A stretch of 64,000 bases of DNA from NCBI GenBank assembly GCA_963575745.1, contig CAUYUJ010004003.1:122501-186500 (forward strand). Reading direction: 5' to 3'. Below, piece after piece: positions 17,255-27,739 of the stretch. How positions within the stretch are numbered: position 1 is the stretch's first letter; every line of letters starts with the position of its first letter. The position numbers and the translations under genes are program-made. The notes beneath the pieces are model-generated. The model was not told where the DNA came from, did not search any database, and saw nothing but the letters and a program-made list of their open reading frames with translations. Source of the DNA: Prorocentrum cordatum (Eukaryota > Sar > Dinophyceae > Prorocentrales > Prorocentraceae).

Positions 17255-18224
17255 TCTGTTCCCGCCCCTTCCAGAGGACTGTCTCCAGCCCCGGGGCCGA
17301 GGCGAGACAGCCCCCGCATACGAAGGAGCCCAGAGCCCCCCCCTCGGCTCCCGGGGGCCCGCCGTGCCGAGCCGTGCCGACCTCCTCGGGCCGGGCGAAA
17401 GGGGGGGATAGCAGAGGGGGGGGTTTGAGAATCAGCCCACGTAGCTGATTTTACCGGCGCCTCCTGGCGCCGGGAGGCGCCCGTGTATCGAGGGATGGGC
17501 CCGGCGGCGGGGCAGAAACCAGCTGCATGCAGCAGATTTCGTACCCCCCCCTTTCCCAACCCCCCCCCCTTTCGCCCGACCCGACTTCAAGAGGACACAT
17601 GTCTTATCACAGCCCGTTTTGGCCAGCCCCAAGGGCCGATCAATGGCCCTGGGAGGACGAAGGGGCCCTTCCCTCCCTCCTTCCGCGAGACTCGGCGTCG
17701 CGAAAACCTGCAGCATCGCGAGAGATCGTGACCAAAGCCCTGGACCCCATCTTTCTGATGCATGTCTCGAAATGGATCTATCCGTGATGGTCTGTAGGCC
17801 TCCCCAGCCCAGCGGAGACGCCCGTCGTGAAAACATGCAACGCCCGGATCGCAAGGTTTCTGCTGGCTGGGAAAGTGCCCAGCACCTCGTGATTCTCACA
17901 CGGCGCTAGGATGTCAGGGGCGACGGAACCTCGACATCTTCGTGTCATAACTCGGGCCCTGGCGGCCGTTTGGGACGATCCAGGTACCCCCAGAACGCCC
18001 TCGGCAAGGCGCAGACGCTGGAAGGCATCCCGAGGCTGGAAATCCGCCGAAAATATCAGAAAACCTGAATGAAGTTCCTCTCCAGAGATCCGATGTCTTG
18101 TTCCCTACCTAGGCTCTGCCTAGAAGGGTTCTTACTCTCTAGCTTAAAGGGGCCGGGCAGTGCTACACGCCCCGGGCGGTTCCCCCAGTCCCCTGGGAGC
18201 GGTTCTCCCCAGTCCCCTGGGAGC
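17255..18224. other. Unique DNA, no gene seen
   Basis: Nearly 1 kb without arrays. A small hairpin GGCGCCTCC/GGAGGCGCC lies at about 17456-17481. Frames of 60-180 codons occur on both strands without recognisable domains. Confidence 0.5.
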
Positions 18225-18472
18225 TTTAGCTTTAGCTTAGCTGTAGCTTAGCGTTTCGCTTAGCGTTTCGCTTAGCGTTTCGCTTAGCGTTTAGCTTAGC
18301 GTTAGCTCAGCTTTAGCTTAGCTTTAGCTTAGCTGTAGCTTAGCTGTAGCTTAGCTTTAGCTTAGCTTTAGCTTAGCTTTAGCTTAGCTGTTGCTCAGCT
18401 TTAGCTTAGCTTTAGCTTAACTTTAGCTTAGCTGTGGCTTAGCTTTAGCTTAGCTTTAGCTTAGCGTTACTG
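18225..18472. repeat. 12-bp minisatellite AGCTTTAGCTTA
   Basis: About 20 units alternating GCTTTAGCTTAG, GCTGTAGCTTAG and GCTTAGCGTTTC variants. It is AT-richer than its surroundings and the only array of this type in the window. The usual dinoflagellate telomere unit TTTAGGG is not formed. Confidence 0.9.
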
Positions 18473-18529
18473 CTACTACTAATGCTGCTTTCCTAGGGGC
18501 TCCAACTCCTAGGTAGGGTCGCACTGGGA

Positions 18530-19140
18530 TCATTTTTTCCCAGTGCGGTCCCCTGAAGTCCCGACCCTCTCCGCACGGCCGGCTTCCTGCGCAGTCCTTT
18601 GACGGTCCCGGGGCCCGCCGAAGGGCCCCGAAGGCCGGAGACGGCGAAGCGCCTCCGTCCTGATCTGCTCAATGCGGTGGCTGCCTGGGCGCCGAGCACC
18701 GGCGAGCTCGTCCGAAACTCTTGAGCCCCGCAGCCGGCCCCCAGCTGCAGCGCCCGGTTCGAGCCGGCCGCGCGCCTCGAGGCGGCCCTCGGAGACGCCG
18801 GGCGCCAGCAGGGGCTCCTGGGGTTCGGGCGGGCACGTCCTCTGACCGGCGGAGCTCGGCAGAGAGGCAAAGGAGATAGTCAGAACAGGGTCGGGGCTAG
18901 AGCCGACGAGTGCTCCAAACATCGTCCCCAGACCGCTCTTGGACTAGTCTTGAGAATCTTCCTTCTGCCGAGAGACCCAGACCCCCGACGTAATGATTTT
19001 TTCATTACGTCGACCCCCCGAGGTCCCGACCCTTTCCCCATGACCGGCTTTGCATCCCGGGTCGTTTTTTGACGCTCCCGAGGCCCGGTGAGGGCCCCCA
19101 GAGGCCGAAAACTAGGAACAACCTCCCGTCTTGACTTTTT
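18530..19140 (+). repeat. Dispersed ~160-bp repeat, copies 2 and 3
   Basis: Two plus-orientation copies (18530-18665 and 18985-19140) share CCCGACCCTnTCCCC, then GGTCGTTTTTTGACG-CCC and GAGGCCCGGTGAGGGCCCCC in copy 3. The 320 bases between them show no gene. Confidence 0.65.
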
Positions 19141-19374
19141 CATTACTCGAGGGGGTCTGGGGACGTGCCCGACGTCGTCCTGGGGGCGGGCGCCCTCGTC
19201 GGGCGCGGCGCCCGGGGCCAGCTGCTCCAGGAGCAGGGCGAGCGCGGGCTGGTCCCGCCTGCGGAGGCGTCGGAGCCCGGCGCGCACCGCTCCACGCGCG
19301 CGCCCCTCCGCGGGCGTCTCTCTCTCCCAGCCGCCCTGTGGCGTCGGGCCCTCGTTTTGCCGAGGCGGTCTCCC

Positions 19375-19520
19375 CGCGTGGCCTCCCTCCCCTCCCTCCC
19401 TCCTTCCCTCCTCCCTCTCCCCCCCCTTCCCTCCCTCCTTCCCTCCTCCCTCCTTCCCTCCTCCCCTCCTTCCCTCCTCTCCCTCCTTCCCTCCTCCCTC
19501 TCCCCCCCCCCCTCCTCCCA
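19375..19520. repeat. Pyrimidine tract CCCTCCCTCCTT
   Basis: Irregular C/T sequence dominated by TCCCTCCT units, purine-free on the plus strand for most of its length. The preceding 230 bases are unique GC-rich DNA. Confidence 0.9.
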
Positions 19521-19713
19521 CCCCTTGCCTCTGCCCTCCGCACGTCCACTTCGGCGCATCCCGTCGGCGGCGAGGCGCGAGGCGGGGCAATCCGCTCCAG
19601 CGCGGCAGCGATGCAGGGGCACTGTAGAGCGAATTGGCCGGCATGCAGGAGGGGGGAGGAGGAAGGACGGGGCGGCTGCGGGGGGGGGGGGGGCGAGCAC
19701 CCAGATGCGGAAG

Positions 19714-19894
19714 ACTTCCGCCATGAGCAGCCGCAGATGCACAGACACCCTCCAACGAATTCTGCAGGTGCATTCAGGGAGGGCGGCGGTGTGCAGAGTC
19801 GCTGGCCCCGTGGTGATTTACAACCGCCACCCTCCCCTGAGGCCCAGGAACAATCCATCGGAGGATGTCTGTGTACATGCTTCTGTGGCGGAAA
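19714..19894. mobile_element. Foldback element with ~75-bp arms
   Basis: The left arm (19714-19795) reads ACTTCCGCCA ... CACAGACA ... CCTCC ... CAGGG-GGG-GGCGGT. The right arm (19815-19894) is its imperfect inverse, ending TGTCTGTG ... TGTGGCGGAAAACT. The loop is about 30 bases. No ORF belongs to it. Confidence 0.6.
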
Positions 19895-20375
19895 ACTGGC
19901 ACGGCCCACCGTCGGCGATTCTCGGCCCTTGACTGGATCGATCAGCGTCGCATCGAGGAATCGGATCGATCGGAATGTGCACGCTGGCGCCATGCCAGCA
20001 GCGGGCCGCATCGGATCGCCGTACACCCTGCGAAATGCTTCAGAAATCATGGGTTCAGAAACTCATGGTCTCAGAACTTGCATCAAAACCCAACGTGTCT
20101 ATTACACTCTTAAGCTTTACACTGAGACGTTGAGAATCATCGAGATTCTGGCCGAAAACTCAAGTTTTCTTGAGCATCGCCTAAGGTGTAGCCTCAAAAC
20201 CGAATCGCATCGAGCGGGCCGGGATCGGCACCCCATCGGACCGGTCGGGCCCTGCCCGCAGGGCCGCTCCCAGGACCCCGGGGGGCCGCCCAGACACGAG
20301 CACCCCCGCAGAGCACCCTGGCAGCAGCAGCGGTGAAAAGAGGCGGGTCGAGGAGCAGGAGGCTGGCTGCGGGGA
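19895..20375. other. ATCGGAT-rich spacer, no gene
   Basis: Contains CGGATCGATCGGAATGTGC and GGGCCGCATCGGATCG, phrases that recur at 22.25-22.45, 27.05-27.15 and 28.55-28.62 kb, so a further diverged dispersed repeat is likely. No coding signal. Confidence 0.5.
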
Positions 20376-20590
20376 TCGGAGGAGGAGGAGGAGGAGGAGG
20401 AGGAGGAGGAGGAGGAGGAGGAGGAGGAGGAGGAGGAGGAGGAGGAGGGGGATCGAGGAGGGGGATCGAGGAGGAAGAGGAGGAGGAGGAGGAGGAGGAG
20501 GAGGAGGAGGAGGACGAGGAGGGGGATCGAGGAGGGGGATCGAGGACGAGGAGGGGGATCGAGGAGGGGGATCGAGGAGGCTGGCTGCGG
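20376..20590. repeat. GGA array with GGGGATCGAGGA units
   Basis: A GGA run, then repeats of GGATCGAGGAGGG, bounded on both sides by GGCTGGCTGCGGGGATCGG. The array appears to have expanded inside that short duplicated segment. Confidence 0.9.
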
Positions 20591-20939
20591 GGATCGGGGG
20601 CAGGGGTGAGAGCACGGCCATGTGCACCTTCGTGGGGTCGGGGCCTTCCGGACCACAAATGTAGCCAGCATAGGCGAGAGCACGGCTCCCGAGTCAATTG
20701 CGAGGACAGCTCAAGCGAAACGGCCGCCAGACCAAACGTCCTCGGGCTCCCCGCCCCCCCCCCTTCCCAGTTTTTTGGACTTGCAAGAAATCATCAGAAC
20801 CCTGAGCGAAACTAAAACATGAAGGAAGCACGACTCGGGACAAACACTCGTCCTACCCGGATCCGACCTTGCGCAAGACGTTGCACCATCGCAGGACATC
20901 GCGACCGAAGCCCCAGACCCCACAACCACTACCATAGGA
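20591..20939. other. Unique spacer carrying a CTCAAGCGAAAC motif
   Basis: CTCAAGCGAAACGGCC at 20710 also occurs at 61018 and, in the foldback copies, near 28085 and 63260. No gene seen. Confidence 0.5.
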
Positions 20940-21225
20940 GAGGGAGGAGGAGAGGAGGAGGAGGAGGAGGAGGAGGAGGAGGAGGAGGAGGAGGAGGAGG
21001 AGAGAGGAGGAGGAGGAGGAGGAGGAGGAGGCGGAGGAGGCGGAGCGGAGGAGGAGGAGGAGGAGGAGGAGGAGGAGGAGGAGGAGGAGGAGGAGGAGGA
21101 GGAGGAGGAGGGAGGAGGAGGAGGAGGAGGAGGAGGGAGGAGGAGGAGGAGGAGGAGGAGGAGGAGGAGGAGGAGGAGGAGGAGGAGGAGGAGGAGGAGG
21201 AGGAGGAGGAGGAGGAGGAGCAGCT
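20940..21225. repeat. (GGA)n array
   Basis: Almost pure GGA with rare GAGA and GCG breaks. The opposite strand reads as CTC. Confidence 0.95.
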
Positions 21226-21368
21226 CCCCGCGGCACTTCTGGCGCCGGATCCACCCGCGACGGCCCCCGGGGGCCCGGAGAGCCCGACGAAGAGGCCCGT
21301 CGTGAAAACGTAGCAGCGCCCGGACCCCAGGGGCAGCTGTTCCGACCTCCGGGGGGCCCACGCCGACC

Positions 21369-21505
21369 GGCCATAACTGGGGGAGCTGTGGCCCTTATAC
21401 TCTCCTGGGGGAACCCATCGCGTCGACGATCTCTCGAGAGGGGTGCCGAAATCGATGGGCCCCCCAGGGGGGTAAGGAGCACAGCTCCCCCAGTTGTCGC
21501 TGGCC
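21369..21505. mobile_element. Full-length palindromic element between two GGA arrays
   Basis: 137 bp centred on the perfect palindrome CTCTCGAGAG (21431-21440). The outer arms AACTGGGGGAGCTGTG and CACAGCTCCCCCAGTT are perfect inverses, and the inner parts (CCTGGGGG-ACCCATCG / CGATGGG-CCCCCAGG) also pair. It would fold into one hairpin. No ORF. Confidence 0.7.
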
Positions 21506-21519
21506 CGCCACGCATCGGG

Positions 21520-21690
21520 AGGAGGAGGAGGAGGAGGAGGAGGAGGAGGAGGAGGAGGAGGAGGAGGAGGAGGAGGGGAGGAGGAGGAGGAGGAGGAGAG
21601 GGAGGCGGAGGAGGAGGAGGAGGAGGAGGAGGAGGAGGAGGAGGAGGAGGAGGAGGAGGAGGAGGAGGAGGAGGAGGAAGAGGAGGAAGG
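21520..21690. repeat. (GGA)n array
   Basis: GGA repeats directly right of the palindromic element, mirroring the array on its left. Confidence 0.95.
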
Positions 21691-21699
21691 CGTCTGGCC

Positions 21700-22720
21700 C
21701 CGGGCAGGGCGCTGGCGGAGGAGGCCCGGCCGAGGCCACGGCGGCCCAGCCTCCACTGGTGCGACCTTCGCCCTCTCTGGGGACCAGCGCGCCGCTCGTG
21801 GAGTCTCTTCCCCCCCCCCCTCCTCCAGGAGGAGGAGGGGGGGAGGGCAGCAGGGCCTGATTTTCCGAGGAGACCACGGCGGCCCTCTCCCTCGCTGGGG
21901 CTCCCAGGAGGCTTCCGGTGACCACGTCCGGGCTGGGGCTCCTGGAGGCTTCGCATCACCACGACCGGGTCCGCCTCGAGAAACGGGCCCGACGGGACCC
22001 CGGGAGGGAGAGGGGAGCCGCTCGGGAGCCGATGGACCAGGATCGCGTAGGCGGGTCGCAGGAGATCGGCCAATCGAGACCACGGCGGCCTTCCTGGTCG
22101 CTTTTCGTTCCTTCTGGGGCTCCCGGGGGCCTTCTGCTCACCACGGCTGGGTCCACATCAGAAAACGGGGCTGAGTGGACCCCAGGAGGGGTCCGGGAGT
22201 CGACCTGGAGTGGACTATGGGCAGGGGGACGCTGCGATTCAAGATCAGTCACCATCGAATCGGGAAGTCGGATTGAATTGGAATGTTCATCGAATCGGGC
22301 TGCATGCGGCGTGGAGTCGAGATCGCATCGGACCGACTGCGTCAAGATGCACAACGACGCCATGCAAGCATCGGGCCGCATCGGATCGTCGGAATACTAT
22401 CGGAATCGAATCGGATCGAGCCGGCCAGCATCGATATCGACAGGGATCGATCGCATCGAAATGGCCCTGGAGGGGGGGTAGAGCCAAAATGCGCCAAAGA
22501 TGCTGCACCCCCCCTGACATCCCCGCGTGGTGAGAAAACCATGACGGGCATGCTTTGTCAATCGTTGGTCTCCGGGGGATCTTACTAGGCTCTGGAACCG
22601 TCAAACTGCCATACGCCAGAGCGCGTGGGCGGAAGAAGGCATGGCCTGCCTGTTCTCACCGCTTTGCGGGAATGGCGTCACGCCGGCGGCTGACTAATTT
22701 GCATTATACGTGGCAGGAGG
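21700..22720. other. Spacer made of diverged dispersed repeats, no gene
   Basis: 21860-22190 holds GGGGCTCCCAGGAGGCTTCC, CACCACGACCGGGTCCGC and CACCACGGCTGGGTCC, phrases that recur at 49.66-49.76 kb. 22240-22460 holds the ATCGGAT-rich family. Frames of 100-230 codons show no recognised domain. Confidence 0.5.
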
Positions 22721-22724
22721 AAGA

Positions 22725-22803
22725 GGAGGAGGAGAAGGATGAGGAGGAGGAGGAGGAGGAGGAGGAGGAGGAGGAGGAGGAGGAGGAGGAGGAGGAGGAG
22801 GAG
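22725..22803. repeat. (GGA)n array
   Basis: Short GGA array with a GAAGGATGAGG start, 90 bases before TIR copy C. Confidence 0.95.
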
Positions 22804-22889
22804 ACGATACGAAAAGCTGAAAACAACTGGGATGATGACAAGCTGGCCCCCTATGTCTGGGCTTTTCGACCCCGGGCCCCATCCTCCTG

Positions 22890-23192
22890 CTTGCCATCGC
22901 TCGGACGTCCATGCCCCGTGCGCTTTTGCGGTTTTGTGCGTGTTCAGTCTTTCGCGAGATGGTCCAAGATGCTCTTCGATGGTCCTCGCCGAGGGAAAAC
23001 GCACACTAGGAGGGCACCAACTATACACCAACACCGATCCTGGCCAGGATCACCCTGGGCCCAGGACCGGTGTACACGCACTCCTACCTGGGGCAGGAAG
23101 GCACATCCACCGATCCTGGGCGCAGGATTGGCGTGGCCAAGATCGGTGCAGGTGTATAGTTGGTGCCCTCCGACGCACGTCCGAGCGATGCC
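22890..23192. mobile_element. TIR element copy C carrying a nested insertion
   Basis: Left end CTTGCCATCGCTCGGACGT, right end ACGTCCGAGCGATGCC, with the family interior (GATGCTCTTCGATGGTCC). It is about 170 bp longer than other short copies because a second inverted-repeat element occupies 23009-23171. Confidence 0.8.
23009..23171. mobile_element. Second TIR family nested in copy C
   Basis: 163 bp with ends GGAGGGCACCAACTATACAC and its inverse GTGTATAGTTGGTGCCCTCC, continuing with imperfect pairing (CAACACCGATC / GATCGGTGCAG). ACGCAC flanks both sides a few bases out, a possible target duplication. No ORF. The interior has further CCTGGGCCCAGGA-type small palindromes. Confidence 0.8.
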
Positions 23193-24450
23193 ACGCTGCA
23201 AACACTTCTCTCCACTGCTGGAGGGCGCACCCCTGGGAGAGGGGCGCCTCCCTCCGTCTGCGGCTGTGGAGGTACTGTCACGGCAAGCCCTGCGCCCCGC
23301 GCCACAAGCAGACGGCGCCAGCACTGCGGCAGACCCACGGCGAACCCACCGCGCCCGAGGCGGCGTTTGCCCTGGTGGCCGAGGCGCCTTCCTAAGACGT
23401 AAGGCCGCGCGTCGGAACAATCGGCGCGGCGACACATTCGTTTGGAGAAACAACCGACTTCCGTCCGTGCACTGTGTGCGCACGTGTACTTTCTTTGCAT
23501 GTGCATGAAGAACAGGCGATGGGCCAAACTTGAGAAGGAGTCGCTCTTCGCATCGCAAGAAGCAAACTAGCATGGCGATAAGGCGAGAGCTCGCAACACA
23601 ACACCTCGACTCCATCCGTGAAACTGTTGGAACATATTTGAATGAACATGCTGGCCGCCAACGCGGGAACCACGTCTTGAAAACCACCTCACCTCCATGC
23701 GTGTAGTTTTTGGACCATTGTAGGCCGAATGTACGCGGCGCTGCGGCGATGATCACATTTTGAAAGCCATTTGTATTCCATCCGCGTCACTGTTGGGTAA
23801 CTCAAGCTTCAGGGCCATCAATGGTGAGAACATCCGAAGCGACACGCCCAGCCCGCCCTATCGAAAAGTCCGCGAGTACGACGAGGAGAAGCTGCTTGAC
23901 AAGGAAGACGGGCGGAAGCCAGTTGGGGCCCTCCGTGTGTTACGTGCACAAGTCTCGACACCCCTGGGAACCTCCCAAACACCTCCGACGCCGAGGCTAT
24001 TGCGAGGCGGGGCCCCCTGTGTGGTGTGATCCCCCGACCCCGTCCACTCTGGCGCTCTTTGGGCGACCTGGCAGAGCGGGGAACGCGAAACTTTGCAGCC
24101 TCTCTGGCGGCCCCGACTCTGGGCGAAACCAGCGCGCAACCCCCCCCCAAGCAGGCCGAGTCCTGTGACTGGAAGACGACTCAGACCACAAACGTCGTGA
24201 TTTGTTCAGGACGTGGGTCACTGTTCAGGACGTGATTTGTTCAGGACGTGGGTCTTTCCTTCGCGGGTCCTTTCCCGGTCCCGGGCCCTGGAAGCGGCCC
24301 CCAGAGACCAAAGGCAGAGATGGCAAGACACGCACAATGCTCAGGTCGACACTTCTGGAGGTCGCTATCTACGCCACCGCCCAAATCTGCCCGTGCCCCC
24401 TGTTGATCGCAATCGCCACAGTTCCACCCCACCCGGCCAGTGCCTGCGGG
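23193..24450. other. Unique DNA, no supported gene
   Basis: A short plus frame at 23268-23395 (YCHGKPCAPRHKQTAPALRQ) has protein-like composition, but it is too short and has no start or known domain. The remainder, including AT-richer sequence at 23420-23830, shows nothing recognisable. Confidence 0.4.
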
Positions 24451-24455
24451 CCTCC

Positions 24456-24710
24456 CGGGTGCTCTTCCCAGCGTCCTCGTGGTGCTCCCAGTCGTCGCCG
24501 TGCTCCTCTGGGAGCGACAAGGCAAAATTCCCGCTGGGGAAGACAACTCGTATGTATGGTAAGATCGAGGAGGAGAAGGAGGGGGGAGCCTCCCGGGTGC
24601 TCTCCCCTGTGTCCTCGTGACGCTCCCAGTCGTCGCCGTGCTCCTCTGGAAGCGACAAAGCAACCCCCCCCCCTGGGGAGCACAACTCGTACGGCAAGAT
24701 CTTCCGAGGG
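24456..24710. repeat. ~135-bp tandem duplication
   Basis: Two copies share CTCCCGGGTGCTCT, CCCAGTCGTCGCCGTGCTCC and ACAACTCGTA, with small differences. A GGAGGA spacer has grown after each copy. Confidence 0.8.
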
Positions 24711-25850
24711 GAGGAGGAGGCAGAGGAGGAGGATGAGGAGGAGGCAGAGGAGTGCGGCAAGAACGGTCGGCGTGGCCTCCAGAAGACCGGCTCAAACCAT
24801 AAAACAGGGGTGAGGAACCCGGCACGGTGCCTGGCGCGACCTCTCGCGGCCGCACACCCAGGGAGCCAGCACCTGGGCCAGAGCTGCCACGTCCAACGAT
24901 CCCCGCGAACTTCACCCACACGGGAAGGCGGCTCCGCGAATTCGGCAGCGGCTTTCTTACCACAGCCTCGACTCCTGCCTTGTCAGCCCCGTCCTCCCAT
25001 CCATCATCCGCCTCCCCCCCCTCTCCAGATATCCGACGATATGATTGGTCTCGATACGCGGCCCCACAGCTCCCGACCGCTTCCCCGGCCCCAAGGCCCG
25101 AACAACGAGCCCCCGGATACCGAAATCGAGGAACACAACGCAAAGATTGAAAAGATCACACTGTGGGAGATTTGGGTCCTCCTCCTCCTCCTCCACCTCC
25201 ACCTCCTTCGCCCCCCCCCACCTGACAGATACCCAACAAAAAAACCCTCCAACAAAAACACATCGGCCATCGACCACTCCCCGCCCCCGGGGGGGCCACC
25301 GGAACTTCCTGTGTCCAAGGGGGGCCTTCTGTATCCCGTTGGGACCTTGTGTCCTCGGGAGCGGGAATGATCGCCTTTTTGTGTCCCGATGGGGCACTCG
25401 GTGTCTGTCTTCTTGCGTTGCCTAGTGGAAGACGAGCAGAATCATGGTTTGGCAACGAGCCTGCCCCCCCTTATTGATGAAGATTCAGTATGGTGGATTT
25501 GTTTGCGAATCTCACTTTGTTCATTCTGTGAACGCTATGATGGATGGATGCGGAATCAAGTGCACATGTCTGATCCGTACGCGAATCTCCTGTGAACATG
25601 TGCGCTCTCCACGCGACGCAACGCAATGCAAAACAACAAATATGAACACGAAGACGGCCTGAACGCGTGCGACTTATAGTAGGGGGTGGAGAGTAGTACT
25701 CATATCGCGTGTGCAGAAGCGACAGGAGTGCGGCAAGCGCAGAGGCGAGATTGCCCCCATCAGATGATCCGAAAACATTCAAAGAGACACACTTTGAACC
25801 ATATTTGCGTCCCATTCGTTAGGCGTTAGGCTCGTGTTTGACGCCTTGCG
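24711..25850. other. Spacer, no gene seen
   Basis: Mixed sequence with small CTC tracts at 25175-25205 and G-runs near 25290. 25400-25850 is AT-richer. No domain or RNA gene recognised. Confidence 0.5.
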
Positions 25851-25854
25851 CCTA

Positions 25855-26130
25855 GTGTGATCCGAATGGGATCCTATTGGTATCCTGTGGGAAGCTGCTT
25901 GGCATCTGATCGGAAGCCTGATGGAATCCTATTGGAACCATGTGGGAAGCCCTGTGGAACCCCAATGGTATCCAATAGGGGTCATGCTGGAGTCCAAGTG
26001 GTGTCTTATTGGCATCCTGTCAGTGCCCTGTTTGATTCATGTTGGACTTCCATTGGGGTCTTCCTGGGAACCGATTGTAATCGTATTTGGCTCCTGATGG
26101 ATTCCAATTGAACCCCTGTTGTAAACCAAT
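25855..26130 (+). repeat. Degenerate short-period repeat around ATCCTATTGG
   Basis: Repeated phrases such as TGGGATCCTATTGG, GGAATCCTATTGGAACC and TGTGGGAAGC at 10-20 base spacing, too degenerate for a fixed unit. Confidence 0.6.
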
Positions 26131-26139
26131 CGGATTTCA

Positions 26140-27225
26140 ATCAGGGGAAAAGGAAGAAGGGATGGGAGAGGGAGGAAGGAGGAGAGAAAAGGAACGAGGA
26201 GGAGGGAGCATATAGGAGCAGGGACAGGAAGAATAGGCCAGAGGGCGGGAACGCGTGAAAGAGATAGCGCGGGAACTGTCTCTGCCTACAGTAATGCGCT
26301 AATGAAGCCAGAAGCCCGTTGAGCCTATGCCGAAGGAAATCCGAGGATGAGGCGGCAACGGCATCTAATGAGGACGATGAGGATGGTGTTTGTATCAGAT
26401 GCACCATATCGCGCGTCCACTTTTCCGCCACGCGAAGCGGGCAGAAAGAGAGAGAGCGAGAGAGAGCGAGAGAGAGAGAGAGAAACAAATAGTGATAGAT
26501 AAAGAAAGAGGGATGCATCCGTCATGCCACGATCAGTAACATTACCAGCATCACACTGCCATCATGAGCCACATGGGCCAATCGGGCCCTATGCGCCCCA
26601 TGGGCCATGCGAGCACTCTAAGCCTTATGGGACCTACGAGCCCTGTGGGCCGTGTGAGGCCTAGGCCCCCATAGAGCCTTCTGGGCCCAGTGAGCCCTTT
26701 GGGCTTGAAGGGCCCTCTGCACCCTGTGAGCCCTTTGAAGCCTGATAGCCCTAGGGGCCTAAGTGAATATTCGTGCAGCTTGTGTCTCTGAGGATTATGT
26801 CACCATAGAACTTGTGACTCTAAGGTTAAGTGCGTGTGGAGCTCCTGTCTTTAAGGTTTACCCCACGTGCACAGGTGTGTGGTGCTTGATGTTTGGCGTT
26901 TGGTGACATTGTTCGGTGGGTTCCTCAATTGAGGCCTGGCCCTGACCCTTTCTGCTGCCCAGTCTGGGACACACAGGGCCCCAACGGGACACAGAAAACC
27001 CCGAACATAGAAAGACCCTTTCACCCCTCGGGCAGGACGAATCAACGTCGGATCTGGGAACCAGATCGGATCGGAATGTGCGCCAGATTGGTCTGCTCTG
27101 GCACGGAATCGGGCCCGTATCGGCGAGGCGAACATCGGGCCGCATCGGATCGCCGGAACACCAGATCAGGTCCCCTAGAAGGGGGCATGCATGTGCGGGG
27201 GCTTAGGCTTTTCCGAATGCTATCG
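26140..27225. other. Purine tract, (GA)n and GGGCC-type short repeats
   Basis: 26145-26215 is GGAAGGA-rich. 26445-26482 is a GA/GAGC run. 26560-26760 consists of repeated GAGCCCTTTGGG-like words. 26990-27180 has ATCGGATCGGAATGTGC and GGGCCGCATCGGATCG of the ATCGGAT-rich dispersed family. No gene. Confidence 0.6.
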
Positions 27226-27700
27226 AATTTCAAGCCCAATATGGTTGTCCTGCACATTGCGTTGCCCACATGTCACTCGGGAGTGATTCTCCCACCACTC
27301 ACTCCTCAGGCACTGTGAATCGATCTGCATGAACGATGCGACGACGATGACGACGCGCCTCAAAGTGTGCGACGGCGAAGGCGATACATCGGTCGGCGAG
27401 CGGGTGCGCCGCTTCCCAAACCGACCAGATGCAAGGCAACAGTTAGCGGTGTGAACGTCCACAGTGGAATTTCAAGCCGATAATATTTGCCCTGCACATT
27501 GCGAAGCGCACACGTCACTCGGAAGTGATTCGCCCGCCCCTCACTTCTCGGGCACTGCGAATCCATCTGCGTGAACGATGCGACGACGATGACGAGGTGC
27601 CTCAAAGTGCGGGGAGGTGACTGCGATGCATCGGTCGGCGAGCGGGTGCGCCACTTCCCAAACCGACCAGATGCAGGGCAACCACAAGCGGTTGAAATTC
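27226..27700 (+). repeat. ~240-bp tandem duplication
   Basis: The two units begin AATTTCAAGCC at 27226 and 27468 and share CCTGCACATTGCG, GAACGATGCGACGACGATGA and CATCGGTCGGCGAGCGGG. Divergence is roughly 15-20 per cent by eye. Short frames cross it but differ between the units. Confidence 0.85.
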
Positions 27701-27739
27701 CACATCGGCGCTACGACAGTTCTTACCAGTTTCGTGCTT

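Noticed and set aside
18225-18472. Interstitial telomere
   Set aside because: The unit is AGCTTTAGCTTA; TTTAGGG or a variant with G-runs is not present.
24241-25143. 300-codon minus-strand frame
   Set aside because: Covers a tandem duplication whose two units are not read in the same frame, and lacks any motif.
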